Part shown: in pieces, positions 1 through 8,936 of the stretch
Position numbering within the stretch: the first letter of the stretch is position 1
Layout of the letters: every line of letters begins with the position of its first letter
Source: Vibrio bathopelagicus
GTDB lineage: Bacteria > Pseudomonadota > Gammaproteobacteria > Enterobacterales > Vibrionaceae
Reading direction: 5' to 3'
Length of the DNA: 64,000 bases
Assembly: GCF_014879975.1 (NCBI RefSeq)
Contig: NZ_CP062501.1
Span: 1,488,001 to 1,552,000 of the forward strand
Notes under the pieces: generated by a model
The model's database searches: none
Told to the model about the DNA's origin: nothing
What the model saw: the letters and a program-made list of their open reading frames with translations, nothing else
Position numbers and translations under genes: made by a program

Positions 1-181
1 TCCCTTTCTTGTTAGTTCATCATAAGTGCTTAAAATAATTGGGGTGTACCAAAAAACCCATCTTGCTAGCTAACTGCCCCACTTCGTTTATACTAGGCAC
101 AACTTATCTATAGGCTGTGATTTCAAAAAACTCATTGGTACACCTATAGTACACCTCATCCGATTGGAACCCTTACATCAC
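1..181. promoter_or_regulatory. Leader region of yaeQ with repeated GTACACCT boxes
   Basis: No gene is visible before the yaeQ start. The box GTACACCT occurs twice in direct orientation at 138-145 and 149-156, one helical turn (11 bp) apart, and a near-complete inverted copy (GGTGTACC) lies at 43-50. The position just upstream of the start codon fits an operator, but no regulator is known to me for this motif. Confidence 0.3.
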
Positions 182-721
182 ATGGCTCTAAAACCCACAA
201 TCTACAAGTTTCGTATCTCTCTAACCGATATGAATCGCGACTATTACGACTCTTTTAATCTAACGGTTGCACAACACCCTTCTGAAACAGAACAGCGTAT
301 GATGGCTCGAATCATGGCTTTCTGTATCAATGCATCACCTGAACTTGAGTTCACTAAAGGATTGTCTAGCATTGAAGAACCAGATTTGTGGCAGAAGTCG
401 TTAGATGACCAAATCCTAGACTGGATTGACGTCGGCGAACCTGATCCAGAGCGCGTTAAAAAAGCGACTCGCTTATCTAAGTCTGTGCGCGTATTCAGCT
501 TCAACACCAAATCGAACGTTTGGTGGGAACAAAACAAAGGTAAGTTTGGTTATCTGAAAGCTCAAATCGTCCGTCTGGATAATGCCGGTATCGAACAACT
601 CTCTGAAATGACACAGCGCACTATGGATCTTTCCGTAATGCTGTCGGGTAACTCTGCTTTCGTTAACAGCGACACGCAATCTGCCGAAGTAACTTGGGAA
701 GAGCTACAGAGTAATGACTGA
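182..721 (+). CDS. yaeQ: YaeQ family protein
   Basis: The 179-residue product matches the YaeQ family, which is about 180 residues long in enterobacteria. Visible family features are the N-terminal MALKPTIYK, the segment HPSETEQRMMARI near residue 30, the segment EPDLWQKS, and the later WWEQNK and RTMDLS motifs. YaeQ proteins have a fold related to PD-(D/E)XK nucleases. Their role is unclear; old reports link YaeQ to suppression of hemolysin expression defects in rfaH mutants. The in-frame TTG at 164 would add six residues, but the ATG at 182 gives the family's normal N-terminus. The end overlaps the next gene by 8 bp, so the two are probably co-translated. Confidence 0.85.
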   Translation: MALKPTIYKFRISLTDMNRDYYDSFNLTVAQHPSETEQRMMARIMAFCINASPELEFTKGLSSIEEPDLWQKSLDDQILDWIDVGEPDPERVKKATRLSKSVRVFSFNTKSNVWWEQNKGKFGYLKAQIVRLDNAGIEQLSEMTQRTMDLSVMLSGNSAFVNSDTQSAEVTWEELQSND

Positions 722-1295
722 GATCCAAACTCAGACTGAATCTCAGCGCCAAACTAAGCTCGAAGCTTGTTTGCAGCTCGCTGGTCTCGATTCAGTGAAA
801 GCGCTGACGACTGGCTATGAAAAAGAGTTAAAGTCATTCACTGGCGAAAACCACGCTCTTTTTAAACATGCCAGTGAGAATAAGCCTGACAATTCAGAGC
901 GACAAACCTTACTTGGGCTGTTAACAAAAGTGCATATCGATGTGAGCTATCGCTTTGAAAGTAATAAAGAAGCCAGCGAAGCGATGCAAAGCGTTTTCGA
1001 TAGTACGGTAGGCAGTGAACACGGCGACAAATTTCAAAACTCCAATTCTCAGCAATTGAAGTTAGTAACGCATTTATGGTTATTCATTCAAGGACGACTC
1101 GGAATGGATTACAGCCTAGCCAATGATCATGCTGCTGCAACCGCAACATTGTTGTCTCGCCTTTCGAGAAGTACTGATGACGAGATTCGAGTCGAGTTCA
1201 TGGGCAGCTTTTATGATGGTTTGAACCTCTATCAAGCCGAGAACAAACCATCAGGCTTTGTTCATCGCTTTAAGCGTTTGTTTAATCTTACTTAA
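714..1295 (+). CDS. Hypothetical protein translationally coupled to yaeQ
   Basis: The product is a 193-residue soluble protein with no signal peptide and no membrane segment. It looks mainly helical, is rich in Gln, Glu and Ser at the N-terminus, and ends in a short basic tail (FVHRFKRLFNLT). I do not recognise a domain. Its ATG overlaps the yaeQ stop region by 8 bp, so it probably depends on yaeQ translation and may work with YaeQ. A 10-bp inverted repeat at 1322-1348 follows it. Confidence 0.75.
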   Translation: MTEIQTQTESQRQTKLEACLQLAGLDSVKALTTGYEKELKSFTGENHALFKHASENKPDNSERQTLLGLLTKVHIDVSYRFESNKEASEAMQSVFDSTVGSEHGDKFQNSNSQQLKLVTHLWLFIQGRLGMDYSLANDHAAATATLLSRLSRSTDDEIRVEFMGSFYDGLNLYQAENKPSGFVHRFKRLFNLT

Positions 1296-1370
1296 GCATT
1301 CCACCAGCAGTTGTTTCTAGTTACGCTCTATATTTTCGATAGAGCGTACTTATCCTCTTCAGCCCCAAAA

Positions 1371-1570
1371 GATTCCCTATTACGCTCGTTCCTCGCTTTC
1401 GGGAATGACGAATATGACTGAGTCGCTCACTCTGCAAGATCGGCAGCGCGTGCTTCTAAAAAGCTGACAATAGAATACAAACTGAACCTCAACCCTCGTA
1501 TTTTCCCTTATGAGCAAACCGATCTTCTCCGTCATCCCTGAGAAGGAGGAACAACTGAGTCGGGGCTCTC
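1371..1570. repeat. Inverted pair of a dispersed Vibrio intergenic repeat
   Basis: The segment 1371-1410 (GATTCCCTATTACG... ending GGGAATGACG) is, when reverse complemented, clearly similar to 1530-1570 (starting CGTCATCCCTGAGAAGGAGG). Both share the pattern CGTCAT-CC-GA, AGGAAC and a closing GGG-TC. About 120 bp of unrelated sequence lies between them. Repeats of this style (GTCATTCCCGA..GAGGAACGAGCG) are common between Vibrio genes. The spaced inverted arrangement could fold as a long hairpin or be the remnant of a miniature mobile element. Confidence 0.55.
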
Positions 1571-1604
1571 CTATCCACGCTCCTGAAAACTCATATTACA
1601 GATA

Positions 1605-1632
1605 CAAAAAAGCCTCGCAGAGTGCGAGGCTT
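1605..1632 (-). terminator. Rho-independent terminator of folE
   Basis: GCCTCGCA and TGCGAGGC form an 8-bp stem with a 3-nt loop. Read on the minus strand it is followed by a run of T. It lies about 60 bp beyond the folE stop. Confidence 0.8.
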
Positions 1633-1690
1633 AGAATCTTGGTTGCCGATTTGCTGAGGCTAAATCGTACTCATCGAATCACGAAGCGAA

Positions 1691-2344
1691 TTAACGCAGG
1701 CCGTGTAAGAATTCGTGGCGCGTTGCTGGGTTTGATCTGAAGATACCACCCAATGCTGTCGTTGTTGTTTCGCTGGTTGCGTCCATTACACCACGTGATT
1801 TCACGCAGTAATGAACCGCATCCATGGTTACAGCAACGTCATCGGTTTCTAATAGCGTTTGCAATGCAACAAGGATCTGCTGTGTCATACGCTCTTGCAC
1901 TTGCGGACGCTGAGCAAAGAATCGAACAATACGGTTAATCTTTGAAAGGCCGATGATTTTCCCACGAGGGATATAGGCTACCGCTGTCTTACCATCAATC
2001 GTCACTAAGTGGTGTTCACAAGTACTGGTCACGGTAATGTCTTTTACACGTACCATCTCACGAACACCCATCTTATTTTCGATTACGGTAATTTTAGGGA
2101 AATTGGCGTAATCCAAACCAGAGAAAATTTCATCCACGTACATTTTAGCAATACGTTGCGGTGTCTCTTCCAAACTGTCGTCCGTAAGATCAAGTTCAAG
2201 GAGAGTTAGAATCTCACGCATATGGTGTTCGATTCGTTCCTTTTTCTCTTCTCGGCTAACCTGGTTAGGACTCATTGGTGTCTCTAATCCGCGGCTTGCT
2301 AGCGCATCTTTAACCAACTTCGCTGATTCGCTAAGACCTGACAT
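1691..2344 (-). CDS. folE: GTP cyclohydrolase I
   Basis: The enzyme converts GTP to 7,8-dihydroneopterin triphosphate, the first step of tetrahydrofolate synthesis. The 217-residue product has the family's zinc-binding motif TCEHHLV, the segment [14 protein letters not shown], and the C-terminal HYCVKSRGV with the second zinc cysteine. E. coli FolE has 222 residues. The start at 2344 is chosen because it is preceded by AGAGGAAG and gives the expected N-terminus; a start at 2416 would add 24 residues without homology. It is divergent from moeA, which also supports a GTP-derived pterin pathway. Confidence 0.95.
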   Translation of the reverse strand: MSGLSESAKLVKDALASRGLETPMSPNQVSREEKKERIEHHMREILTLLELDLTDDSLEETPQRIAKMYVDEIFSGLDYANFPKITVIENKMGVREMVRVKDITVTSTCEHHLVTIDGKTAVAYIPRGKIIGLSKINRIVRFFAQRPQVQERMTQQILVALQTLLETDDVAVTMDAVHYCVKSRGVMDATSETTTTALGGIFRSNPATRHEFLHGLR

Positions 2345-2560
2345 TGAACTTCCTCTTTTATTACCCCTTCTGGATGGCAAACAAGGATACTCGGAATTTT
2401 GAATAAATACACCCATATTTTAAGGGAGGTCATTATTTACGGGGCTTAAACTATGCTAAAGTGGCTGCAATTTCGTTGGCGAGCCATCATGATTTGATAA
2501 TTATTGAATCCTTATTGCCAACCACCAAATCAAAATAATAACGACCAAAGGATTTCAATT

Positions 2561-3796
2561 ATGGGCTGTTGCGACGCTCCGGGCTTGATGCCAATTGAAG
2601 AAGCACTAGATAAGCTGCTATCACCAATTAAACCTATTCAAACGACCTTATCACTGCCATTGGCTGAAGCACTGGGTTACGTACTTGCTGAAGATATTCT
2701 ATCCCCTATTTTCGTACCTCCTTTTGATAACTCAGCAATGGACGGCTATGCACTGCGCTTGGCAGACCTAGAGAACGGTAAGGTGCTGCCTTTAGCGGGT
2801 AAGTCCTTTGCAGGTCAACCTTTTGAAGGTGAATGGCCAGCAAACACATGTATTCGCATTATGACTGGCGCGAAGATCCCGGAAGGGTGCGATGCGGTCA
2901 TCATGCAAGAAAATACGGCTGAAACTGACGCTGGTATCGAGATTCAACAAGACGACATCAAGCTGAACAATAACATTCGTCCTACCGGTGATGACATCAA
3001 ACAAGGCGATATTGTGCTTAACCGTGGCGAACGTTTAACACCTCGTGATATCCCAATGATTGCTTCACTCGGTGTAAGCCATGTAACTGTGGCACACAAA
3101 CCTAAAGTCGCTTTCTTCTCTACTGGTGATGAACTAAAACCATTAGGCCAGCCCCTTGAAGACGGTCAGATCTACGACAGCAACCGCTACGGCATTAAAC
3201 CGCTGATTGAAGCCTTTGGTTGCGAAGCGATTGATCTAGGCATAATCCCTGACTGTCCAGCGACACTGAAAGAAACGTTCGAGAAAGCTCAACAATTAGC
3301 AGACGTTGTCGTGACTTCTGGTGGCGTAAGTGTTGGTGAAGCGGATTACACCAAAGATATTTTGGAAGAGCTCGGGCAAATCGGCTTCTGGAAACTAGCT
3401 ATCAAACCGGGTAAGCCATTCGCATTCGGAGAATTGGATAATGCGTGGTTCTGTGGCCTACCGGGTAACCCAGTATCAGCGATGATGACTATGTATGTTT
3501 TGGTTCAACCTATGCTTGCTAAACTTGCAGGTCACACAGCATGGACAGCACCAGAATCTATTCCTGCTATCACTAAGTCTGCCTTCAAAAAAGGCCCAGG
3601 GCGTACCGACTACCAGCGTGGTATCTACTCGATTGAAAACGGCCAGTTTGTGGTAGAGACAACTGGTAACCAAAGTTCAGGTGCTTTCCGCTCAATGAGC
3701 CTGGCAAACTGCTTTGTAGTACTAGAACGCGAACGTGGCCGCGTGGAAGTCGGCGAAACAGTTCAGATTCAACTGTTTAACTCGACGCTTTACTAA
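2561..3796 (+). CDS. moeA: Molybdopterin molybdotransferase MoeA
   Basis: MoeA inserts molybdate into adenylated molybdopterin, the last step of molybdenum cofactor synthesis. The 411-residue product is the same length as E. coli MoeA and carries PPFDNSAMDGYA near the N-terminus, the segment RIMTGAKIPEGCDAV, the MoCF-domain motif TSGGVSVGEADYTK, and GLPGNPVSA. The ATG at 2561 has AAAGG upstream; the in-frame ATG at 2504 would add 19 residues unlike the family. The moeB start follows 12 bp after the stop, so the pair forms an operon. Confidence 0.95.
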   Translation: MGCCDAPGLMPIEEALDKLLSPIKPIQTTLSLPLAEALGYVLAEDILSPIFVPPFDNSAMDGYALRLADLENGKVLPLAGKSFAGQPFEGEWPANTCIRIMTGAKIPEGCDAVIMQENTAETDAGIEIQQDDIKLNNNIRPTGDDIKQGDIVLNRGERLTPRDIPMIASLGVSHVTVAHKPKVAFFSTGDELKPLGQPLEDGQIYDSNRYGIKPLIEAFGCEAIDLGIIPDCPATLKETFEKAQQLADVVVTSGGVSVGEADYTKDILEELGQIGFWKLAIKPGKPFAFGELDNAWFCGLPGNPVSAMMTMYVLVQPMLAKLAGHTAWTAPESIPAITKSAFKKGPGRTDYQRGIYSIENGQFVVETTGNQSSGAFRSMSLANCFVVLERERGRVEVGETVQIQLFNSTLY

Positions 3797-3808
3797 CGAG
3801 GTTTGCTG

Positions 3809-4558
3809 ATGGAAATACTGTCTGACGCAGAAATGCTTCGCTATAACCGCCAAATCATCCTTAAACAGTTTGATTTTGAAGGCCAAGAAGCACTAAAACA
3901 GAGTTCGATCTTGGTGTTGGGTGCTGGAGGTTTAGGTTGTGCTTCTGCTCAATACTTAGCGACTGCCGGCATCGGCAAGCTGACAATTATTGACGATGAT
4001 GTTGTCGAGCTCTCTAACTTACAGCGACAAGTGCTTCACACCGATGCCGACATTGGCAAGAAAAAGGTCGATTCGGCAGCAGAATCACTGCAGGTATTGA
4101 ACCCTCATCTGATAATTGAAACCGTCGATAACAGGCTTGATGACGAAGCGCTTGCTAAATTAATCGAAGTACACTCGTTAGTGCTTGACGCCAGCGACAA
4201 TGTGGAAACGCGCAATCAACTTAACCGCTTATGTTACGCATCAAAAACGCCTCTGGTTTCTGGCGCTGCGATTCGTATGGAAGGTCAGATTAGCGTGTTC
4301 ACTTACCAAGATGAAAACGCACCTTGCTACCAATGTTTGAGCGCTCTATTCGGCAATGCAGCCCTGAGTTGTGTTGAAGCAGGTGTGATGGCGCCTGTTG
4401 TCGGCATGGTCGGCGCCGCTCAAGCTCTAGAAGCAATTAAGGTGATTGCTCAGTTTGGACAACCAAAGCAAGGCAAGCTTCTGATTCTCGACGCTATGTC
4501 ACACAGCTGGCGTGAGATGAACTTAATGAAGATACCGAATTGTTCGGTGTGTGGTTAG
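3809..4558 (+). CDS. moeB: Molybdopterin-synthase adenylyltransferase MoeB
   Basis: MoeB adenylates the C-terminal glycine of MoaD so that sulfur can be loaded for molybdopterin synthesis. The product has 249 residues, as in E. coli. It shows the nucleotide-binding GAGGLGCASAQYLA near residue 40, the catalytic-region segment LSNLQRQVLH, and two CxxC zinc pairs (CYQC and CSVC, the latter at the extreme C-terminus). The ATG at 3809 is preferred over the upstream TTG at 3803 because it has an ACGAGG ribosome site. It is the second gene of the moeAB operon and ends at a terminator. Confidence 0.95.
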   Translation: MEILSDAEMLRYNRQIILKQFDFEGQEALKQSSILVLGAGGLGCASAQYLATAGIGKLTIIDDDVVELSNLQRQVLHTDADIGKKKVDSAAESLQVLNPHLIIETVDNRLDDEALAKLIEVHSLVLDASDNVETRNQLNRLCYASKTPLVSGAAIRMEGQISVFTYQDENAPCYQCLSALFGNAALSCVEAGVMAPVVGMVGAAQALEAIKVIAQFGQPKQGKLLILDAMSHSWREMNLMKIPNCSVCG

Positions 4559-4591
4559 ACTAATTCATATCCCGTCTTATCGAAAACCTAA

Positions 4592-4618
4592 GCCTTGACT
4601 AAAAGTCAGGGCTTTTTT
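4592..4618 (+). terminator. Rho-independent terminator of moeAB
   Basis: GCCTTGACT and AGTCAGGGC form a stem with an AAA loop, followed by six T residues. It lies about 35 bp after the moeB stop. Confidence 0.85.
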
Positions 4619-4814
4619 AGATCTCAACGTCAGTTTCTCAAATCGCTTTATCAATTTGAAATATTCTATGAGAGATTAGTTTCATTTGAGTTCTCATTTT
4701 GAGAAAACAGTAAAAACTCGAACCACTTAAAACAAAAGTAACTAAAAATCAACCATTTAAAAATGGCATGTAACTTGATTAAGTATCTATACCTTCCACG
4801 ACAAGGATGTAGAT

Positions 4815-6947
4815 ATGAGAATTACAACGTTATGTTTGCTATTAAGTGCGCCATTGGTCGCCAACGCAGCGCCATTCGATACCTGCCCTAGTAAGGCTTA
4901 CCTATTTCAGTCTAAACCCGTCGAGGTTTGGGGGGTCAACCTAGTTACAGGTTCAACTACCCTTCTTGAAGACGATACGGGTATGAACGCCAATATCAAC
5001 GGGGTTGGGTTTGATTTCGATGACAGATATATCTATGGCTATGACACAACCAACAAACGCTTAGTACGCCTTGGACAAGATTTTCAGGCGGAAGTCGTCA
5101 ATACTTCAGGCCTACCAACCGAGCATACCTTCTATGTTGGTGATGTTTATAATCACGTTTATTACCTATACCGCAAAGGCAAAGGGCTATTCACAGTGGA
5201 CCTTTCACCCTTAGATTCCGATTCAAGCGCTACTGTCACCGTCAACAAAATAACAGGAAGTCCAGCAACCGTTAATTTGACCGACTTTGCCTTTCACCCT
5301 AGTGATGGTTCTCTTTATGGTATCGATAATAACTCTGGTGGCTTGTACCAATTTGATCCAGCGACTGGTGCCGAAACCTATATAGGCGACACCGGTGAAC
5401 TCGGTACGTTTGGTGCTGGCTATTTTGATGTAAACGGTTACTACTACGTTTCTCGAAATCAAGATGGGAAAATCTATCGTATTAACTTAGCGCCGAGCAA
5501 CTCCGCAAATATCGCTGCGGGAATCGTCCCTGCTGTAGAGTTTGTTTCGAATGGCCCTCAGTCAGGCCAAAATGATGGTGCACGTTGTGCTAACGCACCT
5601 GTGGTGGATGAAGATTCAAGTATTGATTTCGGTGACGCTCCGGACACTTACAAAACCACACTCGCAAGTAACGGCCCTCGTCACGAACTGGATGGAATTA
5701 CTTGGTTAGGTACTGATGCGCCAGATGCAGATTTAGATGGTTATACATCTCCACAGTCTGATGAAACGGTTGGTATCGACGATGAGTGGACCAACGGCGG
5801 TATCGGTTTTGTAACAGGACTAGAGGCGGGACTCGACTCGAAAGTCATCATTGAAGCCTCAACGACTGGTTACCTTTCAGCCTGGATCGATTGGGATCAA
5901 GATGGCACCTTTGATGGCGCCAACGAACAAGTCTTCACAGACTATGCGCTATCCGCAGGAGAAAATGAACTGTTCTTAAACGTTGATATAGACGCGTTAA
6001 CAGGAACAACTTGGGCTCGATTTAGATTCAGTAAACAAACGGGGTTAGATTACTTTGGCGGTTCAACTTCCGGTGAGGTGGTGGATATTCAGGTTGATGT
6101 TCTAAACGATGGTGCGACAGCTCGTTACTTCCCTGCATCTGGCTACGCGACGATCGCCTACGAAGATAATTGGCCTTATAAAGCCGATTACGATATGAAC
6201 GACGCCGTCATTTTCTATCGTATAACCGAAATACTAAAAGACGGTAAAGTGGTGAAATCGACTATTGATGGCCGACTTGCCGCGGTTGGCGCTAGCTATC
6301 TCAACGGGTTTGCTGTTCGCTTACCAGATCTGGCTCCGTCATCGGTCAATACCGGTAACTCATATATGAAACACAATGGGGTATACACTGATTTAAGCTT
6401 AGAAGATGGGCGCAGTGAAGCTATCTTTATTGTCGCTGAGAATCTAACAGAAAAAATTGATTCTTCATGTGATTTCTATCGAACCAATAGTTCATGTAAA
6501 GAAGATGAACAGTTCTCTTTCCAAATTGGTATCACCCTTGCTGATAATGGAATAGACACGAGCAGTTGGACCGACATGCCTTATGACCCATTTATTTTCG
6601 CTACACCAGGTCATTATCATGGCGAGAACTTACCTCTACACCCAGGTCGTAGTTGGGAAGTGCATCTGGCAGACCAATCACCAACAGAAGCCTTCGATAC
6701 TGATAACTTATTCGGAACGGGCTTAGGGGTGGATGACAGTAACCCGGCTACCGGCAAGTATTTCAAAACCGCAGAAAACCACCCTTGGGCGCTAATCATA
6801 ACATCGGTAAGCGATTGGGAGTGGCCGTTAGAGACTGTCGACATTGTTACCGCTTACCCAGAATTCAAGCTGTATGCAGAATCAGGAGGTGAAAACAATA
6901 AGACCTGGTACGACTCCCCTCAAACTAACCAATGCTACGTACCGTAA
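4815..6947 (+). CDS. Secreted protein with GEVED and LruC domains
   Basis: The 710-residue product starts with a clear signal peptide (MRITTLCLLLSAPLVANA). Residues of roughly 25-255 look like a repeated beta structure of the DUF6923/propeller type (DYRYIYGYD-like and FHPSDGSLYGIDNN blocks). A GEVED-type domain follows (FGDAPDTY near residue 272, then SGEVVDIQVDV). The C-terminal 270 residues carry an LruC-type domain with the signature DYDMNDAVIFY. LruC domains occur in surface or secreted proteins of many bacteria, and the function here is unknown. The start has AAGGATG eight bases upstream. A lipoprotein gene follows 11 bp after the stop, suggesting the two act together at the cell surface. 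Confidence 0.75.
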   Translation: MRITTLCLLLSAPLVANAAPFDTCPSKAYLFQSKPVEVWGVNLVTGSTTLLEDDTGMNANINGVGFDFDDRYIYGYDTTNKRLVRLGQDFQAEVVNTSGLPTEHTFYVGDVYNHVYYLYRKGKGLFTVDLSPLDSDSSATVTVNKITGSPATVNLTDFAFHPSDGSLYGIDNNSGGLYQFDPATGAETYIGDTGELGTFGAGYFDVNGYYYVSRNQDGKIYRINLAPSNSANIAAGIVPAVEFVSNGPQSGQNDGARCANAPVVDEDSSIDFGDAPDTYKTTLASNGPRHELDGITWLGTDAPDADLDGYTSPQSDETVGIDDEWTNGGIGFVTGLEAGLDSKVIIEASTTGYLSAWIDWDQDGTFDGANEQVFTDYALSAGENELFLNVDIDALTGTTWARFRFSKQTGLDYFGGSTSGEVVDIQVDVLNDGATARYFPASGYATIAYEDNWPYKADYDMNDAVIFYRITEILKDGKVVKSTIDGRLAAVGASYLNGFAVRLPDLAPSSVNTGNSYMKHNGVYTDLSLEDGRSEAIFIVAENLTEKIDSSCDFYRTNSSCKEDEQFSFQIGITLADNGIDTSSWTDMPYDPFIFATPGHYHGENLPLHPGRSWEVHLADQSPTEAFDTDNLFGTGLGVDDSNPATGKYFKTAENHPWALIITSVSDWEWPLETVDIVTAYPEFKLYAESGGENNKTWYDSPQTNQCYVP

Positions 6948-6958
6948 GGAGAATGGAT

Positions 6959-7554
6959 ATGAATACACACAATAAACAATCTCAAGAAGATAATTGCGTT
7001 AATTCAAATAGCACTCTCTCTAAGGATGAAACTATGGTTACTAACAAAACTTGGAACATTGGAAAAGCACTTACCGTTGCTCTGATCTCAGCCCGATTGT
7101 ACTCGTTGGTTGTGGTGGAGGCGGCGGTGGAGGCGGTGGTGGCAGCTCATCCACACCATCGCCAGCAGCACCTTCGACTCCAGTGGTTTCGCCTCCATCA
7201 ACGACGGTAACTCCAGTTGCTACGCAAAGTTATACAATGAACGATCTTGTGGTGCCTGATGGATTCGATTACAACCCTGTTGAAAATTTTGACCTAGATA
7301 TCGACATCAGCAGTATCTCAACCGATCGCTCTTTTGTGACCGTCTACAGTCGTTATACAACGAGAGATGACTCCTCTTTCAAACCGGACTATTCCAGTAA
7401 AGTAATTGCAGGTTCGTTGAGTAACGGACAATTTGCCTCAAACTTTGTTGCCCCGATAAGTGAAGATAATCTGCTCATCGAGATTTGGTTCTACGATGGC
7501 CAATCACCTTTGCAGCAAGTGGTCTCGAGCAGCAATTCACAAATTATCTGGTAG
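6959..7554 (+). CDS. Gly-rich lipoprotein, frameshifted as given
   Basis: Two overlapping frames together form one lipoprotein. The first frame starts at 6959 (AAGGAG seven bases upstream) or at 7034 (TAAGGATG upstream) and gives MVTNKTWNIGKALTVALIS. The second frame gives PIVLVGCGGGG and continues to the stop at 7554. Adding one C to the CCC run near 7092 joins them into a normal signal peptide with lipobox LVGC followed by ten glycines, then a Ser/Pro-rich linker and about 110 residues of beta-rich sequence. The gene directly follows the LruC-domain gene. The break is either a real null mutation or a base-calling deletion. Confidence 0.65.
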
Positions 7555-7574
7555 TAAATTAAGTATATCGATCC

Positions 7575-7602
7575 AAAAAGTGAGCAACAATGCTCACTTT
7601 TT
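7575..7602 (+). terminator. Rho-independent terminator after the lipoprotein gene
   Basis: AAAAAGTGAGCA and TGCTCACTTTTT form a perfect 12-bp stem with an ACAA loop and end in a T run. It closes the LruC/lipoprotein unit. Confidence 0.85.
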
Positions 7603-7695
7603 CTTGTTCAGCTAACCAAAACCTCAGTTTCTTTTTAATTACATTCACTTTGCAAACTACCTAACTTATATTTTAAGTACTGGCTTTTAAGGCGT

Positions 7696-8016
7696 ATGCG
7701 GATGAAATCGTTGAAATTTGGTTTGTTAATACTAGTTTGTGGGGCCGTCTTGCTCTGGCTTCTCAGTTCCTTTCCTATAACGTCAAGTTCCGGAGAGCAG
7801 TTAAATGCGAAGGTTATAGCCAACACTCTCACCCAATCTCTTGACGGGCATAGACGTTATCTAACATTACAAACGAATGACCAGGAAATATTTCGTGTAT
7901 CTGTCGCTCCTGCCACAGACTGTCCTATTGATTCTATGGTGACGCTTGATACATTACGTAATCAAATAACCGGACAAAGCAGCTATCAGTTCATTGACTG
8001 TCGAGCTGCACAGTAG
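7696..8016 (+). CDS. Small membrane-anchored hypothetical protein
   Basis: The 106-residue product has one N-terminal hydrophobic segment (FGLLILVCGAVLLWLLS) and a periplasmic tail of about 75 residues with two cysteines (DCPID and DCRAA) that could form a disulfide. No known domain is recognised. AAGG lies just upstream; the ATG at 7702 has better spacing to it, so the protein may be two residues shorter. It precedes the sulfurtransferase gene by about 70 bp and may share its transcript. Confidence 0.6.
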   Translation: MRMKSLKFGLLILVCGAVLLWLLSSFPITSSSGEQLNAKVIANTLTQSLDGHRRYLTLQTNDQEIFRVSVAPATDCPIDSMVTLDTLRNQITGQSSYQFIDCRAAQ

Positions 8017-8087
8017 CCGTCGATATAACAGCAGTATTCGATTTAAACAAAGTATTCGATATAACAACAAGAATGGATATAAGAAGA

Positions 8088-8936
8088 ATGAATCAGCCAC
8101 TCATCTCACCAGAACAACTTCAACAACGTTTGCTAGAAAAAGACAACATCATCATCCTCGACGCCAGTATCGAGTTTCAAATTCCAAGCGAGTCAGAAAA
8201 GATCAAAGGACAAATGATTCCTGGTGCGATTCGTTTTGATTACGACAAAGACTTTTGTAATAAGCACACCTTACTTCCTCACATGTTCCCGACCGAAAAA
8301 CATTTCAACACACGTGCACAAGAAATTGGCATCAACCAAGACAGCACCATTGTGGTTTACGATAACTCCGGAACCTTCGCTTCACCCCGTGCGTGGTGGA
8401 TGTTTATGGCAATGGGACACAACAACGTTTACATCTTAGATGGTGGTTTACCTGCATGGATAGAGGCAGGTTACGCAACAGACACCGACTACAAAACAGC
8501 AATGAAGCCGGGTGACTTTGAAGGCAAAATTCAAGACAACTACTTTGTAAATGCTCAGCAAATCCAAAGCTACTCCGATGACAAAAGCGCAAATATTTTG
8601 GATGCACGTTCACAAGCTCGTTTCGATTCTGAAGTACCTGAGCCACGTGAGGGCTTACGCAGTGGTCATATTCCGAACTCGATTTGCTTACCGTTTGCAC
8701 ATGTATTAAATGCAGGTAAATTGAAACCTCAAGAAGAGTTAGTCGAGCTCTTTTCGACGCTAAACTTAACCCCCTCTCAACCGATGTTCTTTAGCTGTGG
8801 TTCTGGTGTGACGGCTTGCATCATTTTATTGGCCGCTAAACTGGCCGGATATTCAGATGAAATGGGCGTTTATGATGGCTCATGGACTGAATGGGGTGCT
8901 AACGAGAAACTACCTATCGCCGTAACCAAAAATTAA
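8088..8936 (+). CDS. sseA: 3-mercaptopyruvate sulfurtransferase (two rhodanese domains)
   Basis: The enzyme moves sulfur from 3-mercaptopyruvate to thiol or cyanide acceptors. The 282-residue product is collinear with E. coli SseA (281 residues). It has an N-terminal inactive rhodanese domain (VVYDNSGTFASPRAWWM) and a C-terminal active one with the loop CGSGVTAC, the catalytic Cys being about residue 237. EPREGLRSGHIPNS and the closing YDGSWTEWGA are also family hallmarks. A start at 8073 would add five residues; 8088 matches the family N-terminus better. Neither has a strong ribosome site. Confidence 0.88.
   Translation: MNQPLISPEQLQQRLLEKDNIIILDASIEFQIPSESEKIKGQMIPGAIRFDYDKDFCNKHTLLPHMFPTEKHFNTRAQEIGINQDSTIVVYDNSGTFASPRAWWMFMAMGHNNVYILDGGLPAWIEAGYATDTDYKTAMKPGDFEGKIQDNYFVNAQQIQSYSDDKSANILDARSQARFDSEVPEPREGLRSGHIPNSICLPFAHVLNAGKLKPQEELVELFSTLNLTPSQPMFFSCGSGVTACIILLAAKLAGYSDEMGVYDGSWTEWGANEKLPIAVTKN

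Larger units (their letters stand above)
1296..1690. other. Intergenic region with repeats between two convergent genes
   Basis: The gap has three parts. A perfect 10-bp inverted repeat (TACGCTCTAT, 1322-1348) lies just after the plus-strand gene. A pair of inverted copies of a Vibrio-type dispersed repeat spans 1371-1570. The folE terminator is at 1605-1632. An open frame at 1510-1740 crosses the repeat and the terminator and is not considered a gene. Confidence 0.6.

Noticed and set aside
1510..1740. Open frame of 76 codons on the plus strand
   Set aside because: It crosses a dispersed repeat, the folE terminator and the folE end, and has no family likeness.
7090..7150. Programmed frameshift or phase variation at the lipoprotein Gly tract
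   Set aside because: The Gly codons are mixed, not a homopolymer, and the needed base lies in a CCC run before the tract. A simple one-base loss explains it.
6932..7210. Frame continuing after the lipoprotein signal peptide as Val/Ala/His-rich sequence
   Set aside because: The part after the break is an out-of-frame reading of the Gly-rich tract; the real continuation is in the other frame.
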